Positions 1 to 12,053 of a stretch of 64,000 nt of DNA are shown here, piece after piece; positions within the stretch are counted from its first letter, which is position 1; each line of letters starts with the position of its first letter. Below the pieces are notes generated by a model. The model saw only the letters and a list, made by a program, of their open reading frames with translations, made no database searches and was not told the origin of the DNA. The translations under genes and the position numbers were made by a program. The stretch is from Oncomelania hupensis (taxonomy: Eukaryota; Mollusca; Gastropoda; Littorinimorpha; Pomatiopsidae), in NCBI GenBank assembly GCA_036898135.1, contig CM072527.1, positions 5,267,078 through 5,331,077 of the forward strand, written 5' to 3'.

Positions 1-38
1 GAGGCCTACGTCCTCGCCTTTTTCCTTGGGGGGGCCTC
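1..38 (+). mobile_element. 3' internal edge of LTR element X
   Basis: The first 38 bases end in a purine run (TTGGGGGGG then CCTC) directly before a TGTGACG terminus. The layout resembles the polypurine end of the Gmr1-like copies here, where a CGCCTTTTTTC stretch also precedes a purine run and the LTR. I read it as the last internal bases of another LTR retrotransposon lying mostly left of the window. Inference by similarity to the 3' ends of copies A and B. Confidence 0.45.
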
Positions 39-1687
39 TGTGACGAGGCGGACAATTGCACCTCTGAGGCCCGGCTGCAAGCATTCAACCACCCCCGCAC
101 AGCCAGCGGTGATCGCCTCAGCCAGCCATCATTTCTCCTTGACCAGCCATCACTAGCTAGCAGGCTCGCACAGTCGCTTAAGCCCCGCCCCCGGGGATAC
201 CCTGCTTAAAGTCTGCCACTAACCAAGACTTAGTGTCAGATGCCAACTTTCCTGCCTCGAAGCTACAACCTGTTCGAATCCACGTCGCCATCACCGAGTG
301 ACCTCTGAGTCTCGACAGTACCCTTGTGCTTCCACCCGTCTTAAACCAAGGTAAGAGAGGGAATTTACTCTTTGTCATATAGCAAACCCATCACCCATCG
401 TTCGCCATCATGTTCATGCGTCCTGTCAGTATGTATGTCCATGTTTATAGCTTTTTGCCTTGATGTGTTGCTGTGACTTGTATTTATCCCTTGCACATAT
501 TTTCTACCTTGTATATATCTCATGACATGTTTGAATTTATGCTTGTATACTCCGTGGCCCCATGTATAAATATCCCATGCCCTGCTAACCCCTCCATATA
601 GATTAAAGTCTCAGTACAGCCCAGGCCTCAACCCATTTGTCCTGTACCCATCACACTTGCTTTTCCCCAGGCTCCCCATGTAGAAATATTTGCTCAGTTG
701 CCAACCCCGTCCTAAAAGCGCCGAACGTATCTTCTACTAGCGGCTGCCAATAACCTCCACTTTGGCCCAGTAAACCTAGTAGCACTGTTTTGACTGTTGG
801 TATTTGCACTGGCTCAACTCGTGGCCGGTCAAGCCAATTTGAATTCTGAGTACGGGCGACTATGCCACAGGCCCTGAACCCACACTATCCCTATCCCCAG
901 CTGATACAGTCTGTATTACATTACAGACGGGTTCCTGTACCGGGCGTATCACCCCGGCATTGTATCTACTCCCAGTCACTGACCCGCTGCAGGCCCCTGC
1001 CCCACAGGAGGTCAATGAGACGCGAGACTTGGGACATCGCCATTTTCGAGACCGGCTAGCCACGTAAGCCGAGTTCAACGCCTGTGCCACAACAAGACTA
1101 GCACTCGTGATCCGTGAGTCATCATCGCGTGACCACTGACCTACATCTCCACACCCACGCGACGCCACCGCCTGATAAACAAGCCACCCAGAGTATCCTG
1201 GACAAATCGCCGCACTGCATTCTAGAGCTAAGTGTTCTAGCCTGAGAGAATCTCCCCTCGCCAGATTATCACAGAAACTCTGGCCCCCATACAGATACAT
1301 TCTCGCCCGGTGATGAGATCAGTCTACAGTCGCTCTAGTCCCCCCAATTACTGAATACCCAGAATATCACCGGACTACTCCGTACTACTCCGTACTAGAG
1401 ACGCCACGCCAATGAATCACTATAGAACAATTTGACCTAGACTCTCCCTTTCAAATTATTAAAAGTAAATAGTTATAGAAATTGCAACTTCCTTGACTGG
1501 CCTTTGACTGTGAATTTCTTAACTAGTACATTTATTCTCCATCTCGTCTTTACCCTGTCTATCACTTATTAAGTTGGCCCAGCATTAATCTCTCGAATGT
1601 CACCGCACCATTAATCTATCAAAGGAGATAATACAGCGCTAGAGATTAAGAGCTTATCCCCATCCCCCAACCCCTCTCTTCGTGACA
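39..1687 (+). repeat. 3' LTR of element X (Gmr1-related family), nested in copy A
   Basis: A 1649-bp block starts TGTGACGAGG after a purine run and ends CTTCGTGACA. Right after its end, at 1688, sequence identical to the protease region of Gmr1 copy B begins (ACAGGTCTATC). It holds a TATA-like box (tataaata near 565). No coding frame in it is recognisable. The simplest reading is a 3' LTR of a second family inserted into the protease region of copy A. The predicted target duplication is ACAGG, whose left partner lies outside the window. The start is less certain than the end, and no second LTR is visible to confirm the boundaries. Confidence 0.55.
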
Positions 1688-4600
1688 ACAGGTCTATCAT
1701 ACGACGCGATAGTTAGCGAATCTCTTGTATCGCGCGCGGACTTGACAGACAAGACAGTCGACTTACAAGGAGCAGACTTGACGAAACCGACGACTACTTG
1801 CCCAATAGCTTGGATCGAAGTAGAGAGTAGGTACGTCACAAGACGAATCCAAGCAGCTGTTTTACAGAAACCCCTGTATGATCTAGTGCTAGGTTGTAGG
1901 TATGTGTTCTTAGGCACGCCCCCTAAAACTGTAGAGATAGCTGCAGTGCAAACCAGGGCCCAAGCTAAAACCCAACCACCCCAGCCCGAGTTCGCTCCGA
2001 ATCCAGGACTCGAAGAGATCAAAACAGCACAGAAAGAAGACACCTCGATAGCGAAGTGCTTCCAGAAGCTACCCAAGGCGCACACACCCCCCGCACAAGG
2101 GAGACTTCTACATGGAAGAGGGAGTTCTACATCGACAAGGAGATGGAGATCACACCCAACTAGTACTACCAGCCACCCTTCGAGCCCAAGTACTAGAATT
2201 AGGCCACAGCATGCCACTCAGCGGACACATGGGAATTGGAGCCACAGTGCAGAGGATCAGCGCACACTACTATTGGCCAGGAATCACGGAGGATGTTAAG
2301 CGCTACGTGAAATCTTGCCACCAATGTCAACGATATTCCCCGCGACATCACACCGTACCAGTTACCTTAGGACCATCGGTAGTAGTCGGCGTACCATTCC
2401 AGCAAGTCTCAGTAGACATAGTAGGACCACTGCCCATGACCAAGAAGCGGAACAGATTTCTACTCACACTCGTCGACGCATGTACGATGTGGTGCGAAGC
2501 AGTCCCGTTGCCAGCGATCGACACCAAGAAGATCGCAGATGCACTCATCGCCATCTTTACCAGAGTCGGATTCCCGGACAGCATTAGAACGGACAACGGA
2601 TCTCAGTTCACCGGCCGCCTGATGCAAGACGTGTTCGAGTTGATACAAGTTCATCACATTCGCACACCACCATACCACCCCGCCAGCAACGGACAAGTAG
2701 AAAGACTGAATGGAACCCTTCTCACCATACTCAGGAAAGTCGCCGACGACAATCCAGAAGCGTGGGACACCTACGTGAATGCGGCACTGTTCGCATACAG
2801 AGAAACGCCCCATGCAGCCACAGGCTACACCCCGTCAACATTGCTCTTCGGCAGACCTCTAGCAGGACCGCTAGAAGCCCTACGCAGAAGTTGGACGGAG
2901 GCCAAGATAGACGACACACCAAGAGGTGCCACCAAGTACGTCGCAGACCTGCAGGAAACCCTCAAAGCAACGTGGAAGAAAGCTGGTGAAGCACTGAAGA
3001 AGGCAAGAGCCCGTCAGGCGAAGTACTACAACCGCCACGCGAAGGACAGAGAACTGCAAGTCGGCGATCAAGTGCTACTCTTACTTCCAAGTGGAACCAA
3101 CAAGCTGGACATCGCTTGGAGAGGACCGTACCGGGTGACTGCCAAGAAATCCAAGACAGTCTACCAAGTAGAGGTGAACGGGAGAGCCCGATACCACCAC
3201 ATCAATCTCCTCAAGAAATACACGGACCGACCAGCGACTCCCAGCACTCACAACTTGTTAGCCATCGCCATCGCGGAAGAAGGAGAAAGCATGGAGACCA
3301 ATGCAGTAGAGTATCCCCTGCACTCCAAAGAAACCTACAAAGACGTGATACTCAACGGAGACCTAGCCGCTAAACAGCAACAGCAAGTACGACAGGTCAT
3401 TCGACAACATCAGACTGTGCTCACAGACCGACCAGGGAGGACAGACCTCGTCGAAGTAACCTTAACGGTGACCGACCCAACACCCGTCCGCCAGAAGCTC
3501 TACCCGATGCCACTGTCTCAGCAGCGAGCCATCAAGGAAGAGATAGACACCTTACTGGCAGCCGGAATCATCTCAGAGTCTACTTCACCCTACAGCGCCG
3601 GCACGGTATTGTTGCGAAAACCCAACGGAGAGCATCGACTGTGCATCGACTTCAGACTCCTGAATGCGGTAACGCAGTTCCAGCCAGAGCCACTCCCGGA
3701 CCAGACCGACCTATTTGCCAAGCTACAGCGAGCGAAGTACTTCTCACGCATCGACCTCAGCAAAGGATACTATCAGATACCAGTACAACCACAAGTCCGA
3801 AAGTACCTAGCTTTCAGCACTATGGAAGGACACTTCGAATTCAACGTGCTTCCATTCGGACTCCACAACGCACCCAGCATCTTCAGCGCCATGATGCGAA
3901 AACTCCTGGCACCCCTGAGCAGCGAGCACCTACATTCGTTTATGGACGACATCCTCATCGCAACACCTACGTGGGAGGAACATGTCACGCTCCTACAACA
4001 ACTACTCGCCCGCCTCAGAGACACGGGATTGACGGCAAGACCCACCAAATGTCAGATTGGATTCACAGAACTAGAATTTCTGGGACACACCATCAGTCAA
4101 GGAAGCCTGCGACCGGTAGAGAAGACAGTGAAACGCCTACTCGACGCTCCTAGGCCCAAGACAAAGAAGGAAGTGCAGTCATTTCTAGGACTCTGCGGCT
4201 TCTACCAGAAGTTCATCCCCAACTACAACAGCATCGCCGTGCCACTGACAAATGGAACCCGGAAAATCGCCCCGGACAAAGTAGTTTGGACAGCGGAATG
4301 TGAGACAGCATTCCAAACACTCAAGGACAGAATGACATCGGCGCCAGTACTCCACCTACCCGATTTGACTCAGCCATTCGTTCTTCGCACCGACGCAAGC
4401 GACTTAGGCCTCGGAGCAGTACTGCTACAGCGCGACCCCAAGAATGCAGAGACGCTATTCCCTGTCGCCTACGCCAGCAGAAAATTGAGACCCGCCGAGA
4501 CCCACTACGCCACGTCGGAGAAAGAATGCCTTGGACTAGTCTGGGCCATACAGAAGTTCCAACTCTACCTGTATGGGACTCACTTCACAGTTCAGGTGGA

Positions 4601-4823
4601 CCATCAACCACTATCGTTCCTGGCAGCCTCCAAATCCTTGAACTCTCGCCTGATGAGATGGGCACTCACCCTTCAGGCATACTCATTCCAAATCGAGTAC
4701 ATCCCCGGCAAAGAGAACCACGGAGCCGACTACCTCAGTCGCCATCTCGTGGAGGACACAGCAGCTGTCGCCCACCCAACCCAACTAAGGGCCACAGCAC
4801 CAGAATTCGTCCCCGCCCAGTAA
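1688..4823 (+). pseudogene. pol: Gmr1-like pol, copy A (5'-truncated, frameshifted)
   Basis: This is the polyprotein gene of a Ty3/gypsy retrotransposon, starting inside the protease just after its DTG motif because element X is inserted there. Order: end of protease, integrase (HHCC zinc finger, then D, D, 35 residues, E in the VDIVGP, TDNGSQF and GQVERLN motifs), a GPY-type module (RGPYRV), reverse transcriptase (LPFGL, FMDDIL) and RNase H (RTDASD, DHQPL). Integrase before RT is the Gmr1 hallmark. The C run at 2087-2092 has six C where copy B has five, shifting the frame. Downstream, a 903-codon frame runs open to the stop at 4823. The protein differs from copy B at only a few residues (S/C in a PRHH motif, T/I before NKLD, A/V near the end). 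Defective copy; family assignment is firm. Confidence 0.9.
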
Positions 4824-4990
4824 TACCCTGTCACTAGTGTCCATAGCTACCTGGCACAGCATTGCAGCTCAGGTAGAGCAACTTACTTAGTTTGTAAATA
4901 GGACCCTAGGATAGTGCAGTGTTAAACTAGGCTCGGTAGTAGAAAAAGGTCGAATCCAGTAGTCATCGCCTTTTTTCAGTTGAGGGAGCC
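4824..4990 (+). other. Copy A 3' untranslated region and polypurine tract
   Basis: Between the pol stop and the 3' LTR the sequence is almost identical to the same interval of copy B and ends in the purine-rich GTTGAGGGAGCC that would prime plus-strand DNA synthesis. Identity to copy B then drops abruptly at the LTR start (4991). Confidence 0.75.
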
Positions 4991-6511
4991 TGTCACGAAC
5001 TGGCTAGTATTAACTCTGCTTGTTGACTATTTAGCCATGTGTAGTCTTTGTACCAGTAGAGAGTCAGTAAATTACACAGCAGACAGCACACTGCGAGCCT
5101 GAGCCACACACACAGCGCAGTGACGTCAGCACTTGAGTTTTGAATCGGACCGTTGGAACCAATGGGAGAGCTTAGACAAAGCGGTTCGAGCCAGTTTGAC
5201 TGGGTCCGAATCCTAGCACAGTTTTGGTCAGTTGGGAGGAATACACAGAAGTGTTAACAGCTAGAAAGCTGGCAGAGAAATCTCGCCACACTTAGACCAG
5301 GAAGCAGGACTGAAGAATCTTAGAATTCTATCAAGTCACAACGGGCCTGAACTTGTCAAACAGGTAAATGAACACCCTTCTGTTTCATCGTGATATATTT
5401 ATATTATTGTTGAAATTATGTTTGTGGAATTTGCTATGCATAAATGTGAATTGTTAATCCGAATTTGCGTACCACGTGGAAGAGCCTACCACGAGGCGAA
5501 ACACGACCGGTTGCGCCGCCATGTTGTATCCCGTACGGAACCACTGTTGTTTAACTTATATGTATGTTTGCAGACCAGTGGCTGTACCACTGAATGTTTA
5601 TAATATTAGTAATTCTGTATGTGTATAGTTAGCCACGATTGATATTTATGTATGTATAGGAATTTAGAGGGAGATTCCAGTGGAACCCGGAAGTAGCAGA
5701 ATGTTCGTCGCTTATGTATAGAGATGTGGAGCTATCACTGAGGGCTACTTGGCTTTCAGTGAGACGCTCTGCACAAACCGATTATTCAGGGTTGTGCAGA
5801 ATTTCGTCTCTTATATTACAGGCGAGCTATCCCGAGCTATCCCGAGCTATCCTGTGAACCCCACTCCACAGAAACAAGTTGGTTGAGGAGACTTTACCGC
5901 ACAAGACGGAAAGAGCTACCCTGTAAAACACCCTGTCAGACCCCACAGCGTGGCAAGGGAACCCAACTACACAACGACACAGGTGGACCAGAAGCTACCT
6001 CACAGAAGGACTTCGACCGCACCACCCGCCAGTTAAGTGTGTTATCCCAAGTGCACTTAAACTGATCATAGCAGGACCACAGTAGTCCAACTCTTCATAA
6101 ACTGTAAAAAGGACCACAGTAGTCCAAATCTACATGAGATATAAGAGCAAGTGCCCGAGGAAGAAATAACAGCTGCATAGACTATCAGCGATCGAACTAT
6201 TAGCATCGAAAGAGACTTTTTAAGTTAGATTAGTACTTAGAGAATCTTGTATAGAGTAGAAGAAATAAATGTGTGATTTTAACTGTTATCAAAAGGCTGG
6301 ACTACATATGATTCATAGCCGTGTGAAAGCTAGTGTGACAGTATTCTTTTACCATTTTTCTATCTATTTCTGTACCCCAACCTTAACACAGAACGAGCTA
6401 AACAAATAAATTTATTAAAGTAATTCATAGGGTGACGTACTAGCAGTTCCCACCGAATAAACGTGAGGGTCCATAATTCCATTGTGCAGAGCCCATAAAC
6501 CCCACGTGACA
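4991..6511 (+). repeat. 3' LTR of Gmr1-like copy A
   Basis: Starts TGTCACGAAC after the polypurine tract and ends CCCACGTGACA, giving short inverted termini TGTCACG/CGTGACA; 1521 bp. The first ~350 bp (U3) differ strongly from the copy B LTR, while the rest (GTAAATGAACAC region, the hairpin at 5761-5810, AATAAA-rich end) aligns closely. It holds two GGACCACAGTAGTCC motifs. The 5' partner is outside the window or lost. The 5 bases that follow (CTGGG) would be the right-hand target duplication, which cannot be verified here. Confidence 0.85.
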
Positions 6512-6552
6512 CTGGGGTTGTGTATGTTTATGTTTGTAAGTGTGTGTGTGTG

Positions 6553-6592
<40 letters not shown>

Positions 6593-7084
6593 GTATAATA
6601 CGGCAATCAGTCTTTAGCTAACACTTTATTATTATTGTTATTATTGATAGTATTATTATAATATTACATGTACTAGTATTGTGTTATTACTACAATTGCT
6701 TCCATGGACTATAACTGCTTTCCATGATGAAAACAGCTAGCCTATGATGTGATTATTCGTAGAGGTCGTCGCTTCTCCTCCGAGGTATTTAATATTGTTA
6801 TATAATATGCTCATACCCTCAAACTATCATAATGAATGGAAAGTTACATCCGCGCGCTGTATATGCATGATAGAACTGTTCTGTGAACCTAATGAAATTA
6901 ACTGTAAATTTGTTATGTGGGCGCATGCAAGAAAGAACTGGAAAAGATTGGGGGTGATAATGATTGTAGGGATTATTCTGTTCGTTTTAACATTTCGTAC
7001 TGTTCTTTTTTGTTATTGGCTGAGACGCCATGTGTTGTGTGAATTCCCCATTGTGGGTAAAGAAGATCTGTTGACTTGACTTGA
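6512..7084. repeat. (TG)n microsatellite and unrecognised AT-rich sequence
   Basis: A nearly pure TG tract lies at about 6538-6592, followed by ATT-rich sequence. A 94-codon open frame at 6795-7079 (+) has no recognisable domain beyond one hydrophobic stretch. I see no gene here. Confidence 0.6.
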
Positions 7085-7303
7085 ACTGCATGGCGGATAC
7101 ACCATAAAATACCCAGCAAAACACTAGGTCCCTTCTCCTCAATACCCGGGCGCCCAGGATTGTGCCGTTGTTTGGGCGTCGAGGAGAAAGGAAAGGCTGC
7201 AAGATGGAGTTAGATCCTGTATCGGCCAGCGCCTTAAGCAGCTTTCGAGCTGAAAAAAGCGCTATATAAGAACGAACGAATAAATAAATAAATAAATAAA
7301 AAA
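7085..7303 (+). mobile_element. SINE-1 fragment (5'-truncated)
   Basis: Shares a long block with the fuller copy at 8773-9210 (CCAGGATTGTG, TTAGATCCTGTATCGGCCAG, GCGCCTTA) and ends in AAAAGCGCTATATAA plus an (AATA)n tail. The tRNA-like head is missing. Confidence 0.7.
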
Positions 7304-7869
7304 TATTTCTGAAAGTAAGGGACGGGAGGTTTGTGGTATTATGGGTGTGTGGGAGTCGGTGGCGGAATGTCACGTTAGTGTATTTACCCAGAAGACAGAC
7401 TAGACTAATAAAAATAATTCAATCCAACCCAAAAGCAACAGTCTGCTCTGTGATCGGCTCAATTGTACTCCCGCTGTGTACCAAAGCACCATGGGCGATC
7501 GAACAGCACGTACTGTCATCGCAGTTTAAGTATAATGCTATTAGCACCGGGTTATACAGCCAGCTTACATTTCATCGCTTGCATTAAACCGTCTAGTCAC
7601 GCAACCAACGCGTCACGGCATACGTGGCCTTTCGGACGTAATAAATTATATTAGCTCAAGGATTAAAAAGGCTCAATTTAAAAAGGTTCGCCGCCATTAT
7701 CCCCGAGGAGGTTGGAATTGCGAACGCTGCATGTCGTAGCTACTTTGACAAACTATATGTTACTTTATAAAGTGACAGGCGCATAGGATAATTTTCACAA
7801 GTTATTAGTGCAGTCCTTGTTGAAAAAAGGATTTTCTAGACTCAAAGCGCTTTGTTATAACTAGAGATG

Positions 7870-7904
<35 letters not shown>

Positions 7905-8772
7905 TTAGTTTTTATAGTCCACTTTTCCAGCTCCAGGTCTGCTCAAGGTTCTGGCCGATACAGGTGCTAAATGAAGCCGCCTGAGGCGTCCACTGAAGTG
8001 TGTTTCAGTAGTAATTAGTCCACTTCTTCTTCTTCTTCCTCTCTTCTCCACCTCGTCGTCATCGTCATCACCATCATCATCATCAACATCAACATCATCA
8101 TTTTCATAATAATCTTTGCCTTACAATTACTTCTGTAAACATTGACACACCAAATCTTGGAAACATTCCATTCAATCCATTTTCAAAATTTTGCTTTCTC
8201 ACAGTCATTTGTTGTTGTTGTTGTTTGTCACGGAGCGGTTTTATAGTTATTTGACTTTGTGTTATTGTTAGCCTGTTTCTTGTGAGAAGATATTGGTACT
8301 TTTTTATGAGGGCTAAATTTTGATTGGTTGAGCTGATCACATGACAGTTTACTAATGTACATTCAAAAATCTATTCATTCTTTTCTTGACTATACTAGAG
8401 ATTGGTTGTCCGGGACTTCTCGCAGCTGTGTCTGCAGGTATATATTGTTTTATTTTTTCAAATGTTGTATTATAAATGTAACAGCATTATTAAATGATGA
8501 TATTGTATTTGTTATGTAATAACATTAATAATAAATAATTTTTATATTAGTATGAAGGATGGAGGGGGGATGAGACGAACATGGTGGTTCACTGTAATAT
8601 TTGAATAACGAAAGAAATGGATTCGGCTCATTATTTGATTTGAAGTTGAGACCTCAATTGCAGTGTAAAGTATTAAATTTATGTGTATGAATGAAATTAA
8701 TTGGTGTCATTGACATAATAATCAGCTGCTATAATTATTTGTAGAATTTGTGTTTCTGTTGTGATCTGTATT
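7304..8772. other. No gene seen; (TTTA)n and (CAT)n tracts
   Basis: AT-rich sequence with a (TTTA)n tract at about 7870-7907, a CAT/CTT tract at about 8025-8101 and a TTG run near 8211. No open frame here has a recognisable domain. Confidence 0.5.
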
Positions 8773-9210
8773 GGGAGGCACTGTGGTCTAATGGTAGTGC
8801 TTCGGCTTGAGGATCTGAAGGTCCCGGGTTCGAGCCTTGGCCGGGCCATTGTGTTGTGTCCCTGGGAAAGACACTTTACTCCTGTTTTCCTACTCCTTCG
8901 GATGAGAGTATAAACCGAGGTCTAGTCTGTGTGTCGCATACATTCCATCATAACGGACTTTAAAGATCCTGACGCTCATGTCCTAGACGGGTGAGTGCCG
9001 GTAACAAGAACACTCCCAGCATGCACTTGGTCCTTCTCCCCCATCCTTGGCTGCCCAGGATTGTGCTCAGTTGTCCGGGCGTCAGACCATGCGCCAAAGG
9101 CTGCGGGTGGGCGTCTCGGACGGTTTGAGTTAGATCCTGTATCGGCCAGCGCCTTGATCCTTAGGCTAAGGCGCCTTATAAATGACGAACATTATTATTA
9201 TTATTATTCG
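8773..9210 (+). mobile_element. SINE-1, tRNA-derived, near full length
   Basis: The head has a pol III A-box-like GTGGTCTAATGGTAG near 8783 and a B-box-like GGTTCGAGCC at 8828, so it looks like a tRNA turned into an internal promoter. The body is shared with copies at 7085-7303 and 51835-52120. The tail runs AAGGCGCCTTATAAATGACG then (ATT)n, resembling the GCGCTATATAA ends of LINE-type repeats in this window. It probably depends on a LINE for movement (family knowledge, not shown here). Confidence 0.8.
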
Positions 9211-9364
9211 ATATAGATGCAATTGGAATTTGTATTGCTGCACTGGTCCCGACACAGAGGAGAGAGAGAGAGAGGTAAATGTCATGGTCCAAAGAAAGTT
9301 TATGTATCGGGAAACTTAGTTGTTGTTGACTCCTTTGTCTGCTCAAGTCTCTTGCTGCGGGGTC

Positions 9365-9696
9365 CTCAAGAATAGGCGAAGAAGCAGAAGAAGAAGAAGA
9401 AGAAGAAGATAGAAGAAGAAACGAGGAGGAAGAAGAAAAAGAGGAGGAAGCAGCAGCAGAAGAAGAAGATGAAGAAAAAGGAGGAGGAAAGAAGAAGAAA
9501 AGAATAAGAGGAAGAAAGAAGAACAGAACGCCGAAGGAGAAGAAGCAGAAGAAGAATAGTAAGAAGAAAATGACGCAGAAGAAGAAGGAAGGGAAAACGA
9601 GGAGGAGAGAAGAAGACTGAGGAGAGGCGGACGAGACGGAGAAGCCGCGAGGAGAAAGAGAGTGAGATTGAGAAGCAGAGAAAGAGAACGGTGTAG

Positions 9697-9775
<79 letters not shown>

Positions 9776-9794
9776 CAGAGAGAGACAGAGAGAG
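9365..9794 (+). repeat. GAA-rich and (GA)n tract
   Basis: Purine-only sequence, first GAA-rich with interruptions, then nearly pure (AG)n from about 9702 to 9768. Long minus-strand Ser/Leu/Phe frames across it are by-products of the repeat. Confidence 0.9.
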
Positions 9795-9802
9795 AACATT
9801 GA

Positions 9803-10022
9803 GGTTTAACGTCTACACCCACCATTGGCATATGGCAGACGGGAATAACCATCCCAGGGAAAGAGGGGTAGGGACCTGAATCATCACTGAACCACCAGAG
9901 CAATCATACTGCTAAAATGGACAGTAACAATGGCCACTTTTTATATCGCCCACCACGGGATTCGAACCTGGGCCATCGGTGTGCCAGGCGAACGCTCTAC
10001 CACTTGAGCTACAGCGGTGGGA
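9803..10022 (-). mobile_element. SINE-2, tRNA-Ala-like head, near full length
   Basis: On the minus strand the head reads GTAGCTCAAGTGGTAGAGCG (A box), then CCAGGTTCGAATCC (B box), closely tRNA-like. The body carries GTGTGATTGCTCTGG and the end carries CCCTGGGATGGTTATTC and GGTGGGTGTAGACGTTAAAC. The same family recurs at 13085, 17935, 19235, 33962, 50985 and 52435. Not a functional tRNA gene, since the anticodon arm and 3' stem do not fold properly and it continues into the body. Confidence 0.85.
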
Positions 10023-10427
10023 CTGCAGAGAAGAGACGAGCATAACTACAATGTGACTATTTATAACTTTGGTTTCCCCCTCTCTGTCTGTCTGTCTGTC
10101 TCTGTCTCTCTCTGGCGACGGTGACTGGGAATTGTGTGTTATTTGTGAATTGTCTATAGTTATTTTTTCATCGGATTTATTCTGAGAAGTTGACGTCAGT
10201 AGAAACAGTTGTATTTATCTCATTTTGATTCATGTTGATTCTGTATTTGTGCTATTTTGTTGAGTTATATTTATGGTTTAATAGAAGGTGTGACAGCTTA
10301 TTTTATTGTTACGAGTTAGAGAAGTCGTGAGACGGGAGGACACGCAGATTTCGCGACAATTCTCAAATATCCCTTTTCGTTACATTGTTGTTGTCATATT
10401 ATTTCTGTTTGTTGTTGTTCTCATATT
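10023..10427. other. No gene seen; short CTGT/CTCT tract
   Basis: Holds a CT/CTGT simple tract near 10078-10112, then AT-rich sequence. A 78-codon frame (10306-10542) runs through it without a recognisable domain. Confidence 0.45.
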
Positions 10428-10652
10428 AGGCTCCAAAACATGTATGTTTACGGTATTCCAACTGACCCTAGTTTTTTTTGGCCCGACCCTAAATCTTTTT
10501 TGGGGATCGTCTGGTAAAAAAATTGAAAAAAGCACAAAATAAATCTCAGCCAAGGTGGAAAAGGTCTAAAAAAAATAAAAAGAAAAAATAAGTTGTCGAC
10601 CTACCGATCCTATCTTTTTCCTATGTTACCGTAAACAAATATATTGAGGCCT
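10428..10652. mobile_element. MITE candidate with ~28-bp imperfect inverted ends
   Basis: The left end (AGGCTCCAAAACATG then TTTACGGTA) and the reverse complement of the right end (AGGCCTCAATATAT then TTTACGGTA) align over about 28 bp with a small gap. The interior is T/A-rich without coding potential. Flanks read TTA on the left and TTATT on the right, so a TTA or TA target duplication is possible. Superfamily not assignable from one copy. Confidence 0.5.
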
Positions 10653-10822
10653 TATTATTGTTGTCACATGAATTATGCACTGTACAAAGTTACTGAAAAT
10701 TTCCCAGATGTATATCTAATCAGCAAATGTGTGGGGTGTTGCTGGGCTCTTCCGTTTCGTCATCATCGTCGTGATCGTGGTTCTTCTCTCCCTTCCCTTT
10801 ATCATTATTTATTATTATTATA

Positions 10823-11695
10823 GGTTGTGCTTAACCCTGACAAGACCGAAGTTATACCTGTTGGCGCACCTTCTCGTCTTAGGCTGGTCGGCAACGATTG
10901 AGCAAACATTGGCGGCAGCACAATCCTATTCAGTAGTCAGTAATATTGTTCGCTATTTGGGTGTCAAGCTAGATAGTTCTTTGTCCATGCATGACCACAT
11001 CAGTACCATCTGTCGTTTGTCTTTCTTGAGCTTCGGCGTATTGCGTCCTTGAGGCAGTTTCTTTCGAGAGATGCATGCACACATTTGGTCAGCGCTTTTG
11101 TGACATCGAGACTTGATTATTGTAATTCAGTTCTAGCTGGTCTCCCCATTGATGAAGTTAGCCGACTGCAGCGTGTACAAAACTGTGCTGCTCGGCTTGT
11201 GCTTAAAAAACGGAAGCGTGATCATGTCACCCCTCTTTTAAAGGAGCTTTACTGGCTCCCTGTCAAGTTCCGCATTGAATACAAAATTGCTGTCCTAGCT
11301 TTTCGCCACTCTGACCAGTCACTTCCACCATATCTGTCTGAGGTACTCACTACCTACACTACAACTCGTTCTTTGCGCTCATCAGATGAAAAACTTTTAA
11401 AAACGCCCAAAACCTCGGCTTAAAACAATTGGCGAGCGGTCTTTTAGTTTTCAAGCACCCAAGGTTTTGAATGCGCTGCCTGCCGGTTTAAGACATTGTA
11501 CAGACCTTGTTTTCTTCAAGAGCTGCTTAAAAAGCACTTGTTCCGCAAGGTGTTTTCTGCGTAAATAGTAAGAACATTAATAATACTTTCTGAATGATGC
11601 TGGACATGATGTAGTGCGAATATTGTGATGATGCGTGTAAGCGCATTGAGTTGTTATTCTAATGAAAAATGCGCTGTATAAATGCAATTTATTAA
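10823..11695 (+). pseudogene. L2/CR1-like LINE, 3' end of reverse transcriptase ORF
   Basis: Encodes the C-terminal third of a CR1/L2-type LINE polyprotein in broken frames. A first segment reads LNPDKTEVIPVGAPSR, then a YLGVKLDSSLSMHDHIS segment, then a 124-codon frame (11049-11423) with the familiar SRLDYCNSVLAGLP, RLQRVQNCAARLV, LLKELYWLPV and PPYLSEVL motifs. A last piece continues in another frame (RSFSFQAPKVLNALP). The 3' end carries AAAATGCGCTGTATAAATG, the usual type of tail in this group. The RT active site lies upstream of the truncation, so this copy is dead. Clade (L2 versus Rex1/CR1) is not certain. Confidence 0.8.
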
Positions 11696-11984
11696 TTTTT
11701 TTGTAAACGTATTTTAAATTCTCACCTTCCACGTCCTTGGCTTGGTTTATCGTTGTAACGATATAAAAAGCCATTGATCTAACCACCTTTACTTTTGGGA
11801 GTAAGGAAATAGTCCTGATAAACTGTTTACGAATTGTCAATCTTTGCACACACACTCTGGTAGGTAAGGAGGAATTTTAGAACGTTCCTTACCTTCTAAA
11901 ACAGCTGACGGCCCACTACCACGTCTTCTCAAACGCAAAGAGCATGAACTTTATCCGTAGATGCCTTCGCTGTACAAAACTACG

Positions 11985-11993
11985 TCGTCGTCG

Positions 11994-12053
<60 letters not shown>

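Noticed and set aside
2348..2922. Minus-strand frames overlapping copy A pol (and equivalents in copy B)
   Set aside because: Shadow frames opposite a well supported pol; no independent motif.
8783..8850. tRNA gene (also near 9955, 15670, 32465, 51140, 52440)
   Set aside because: A and B boxes are present but stems do not close and each continues into a shared SINE body.
9176..9903. Two long minus-strand Ser/Leu-rich frames
   Set aside because: They cover GAA/GA tracts and an antisense SINE; purine runs keep frames open by chance.
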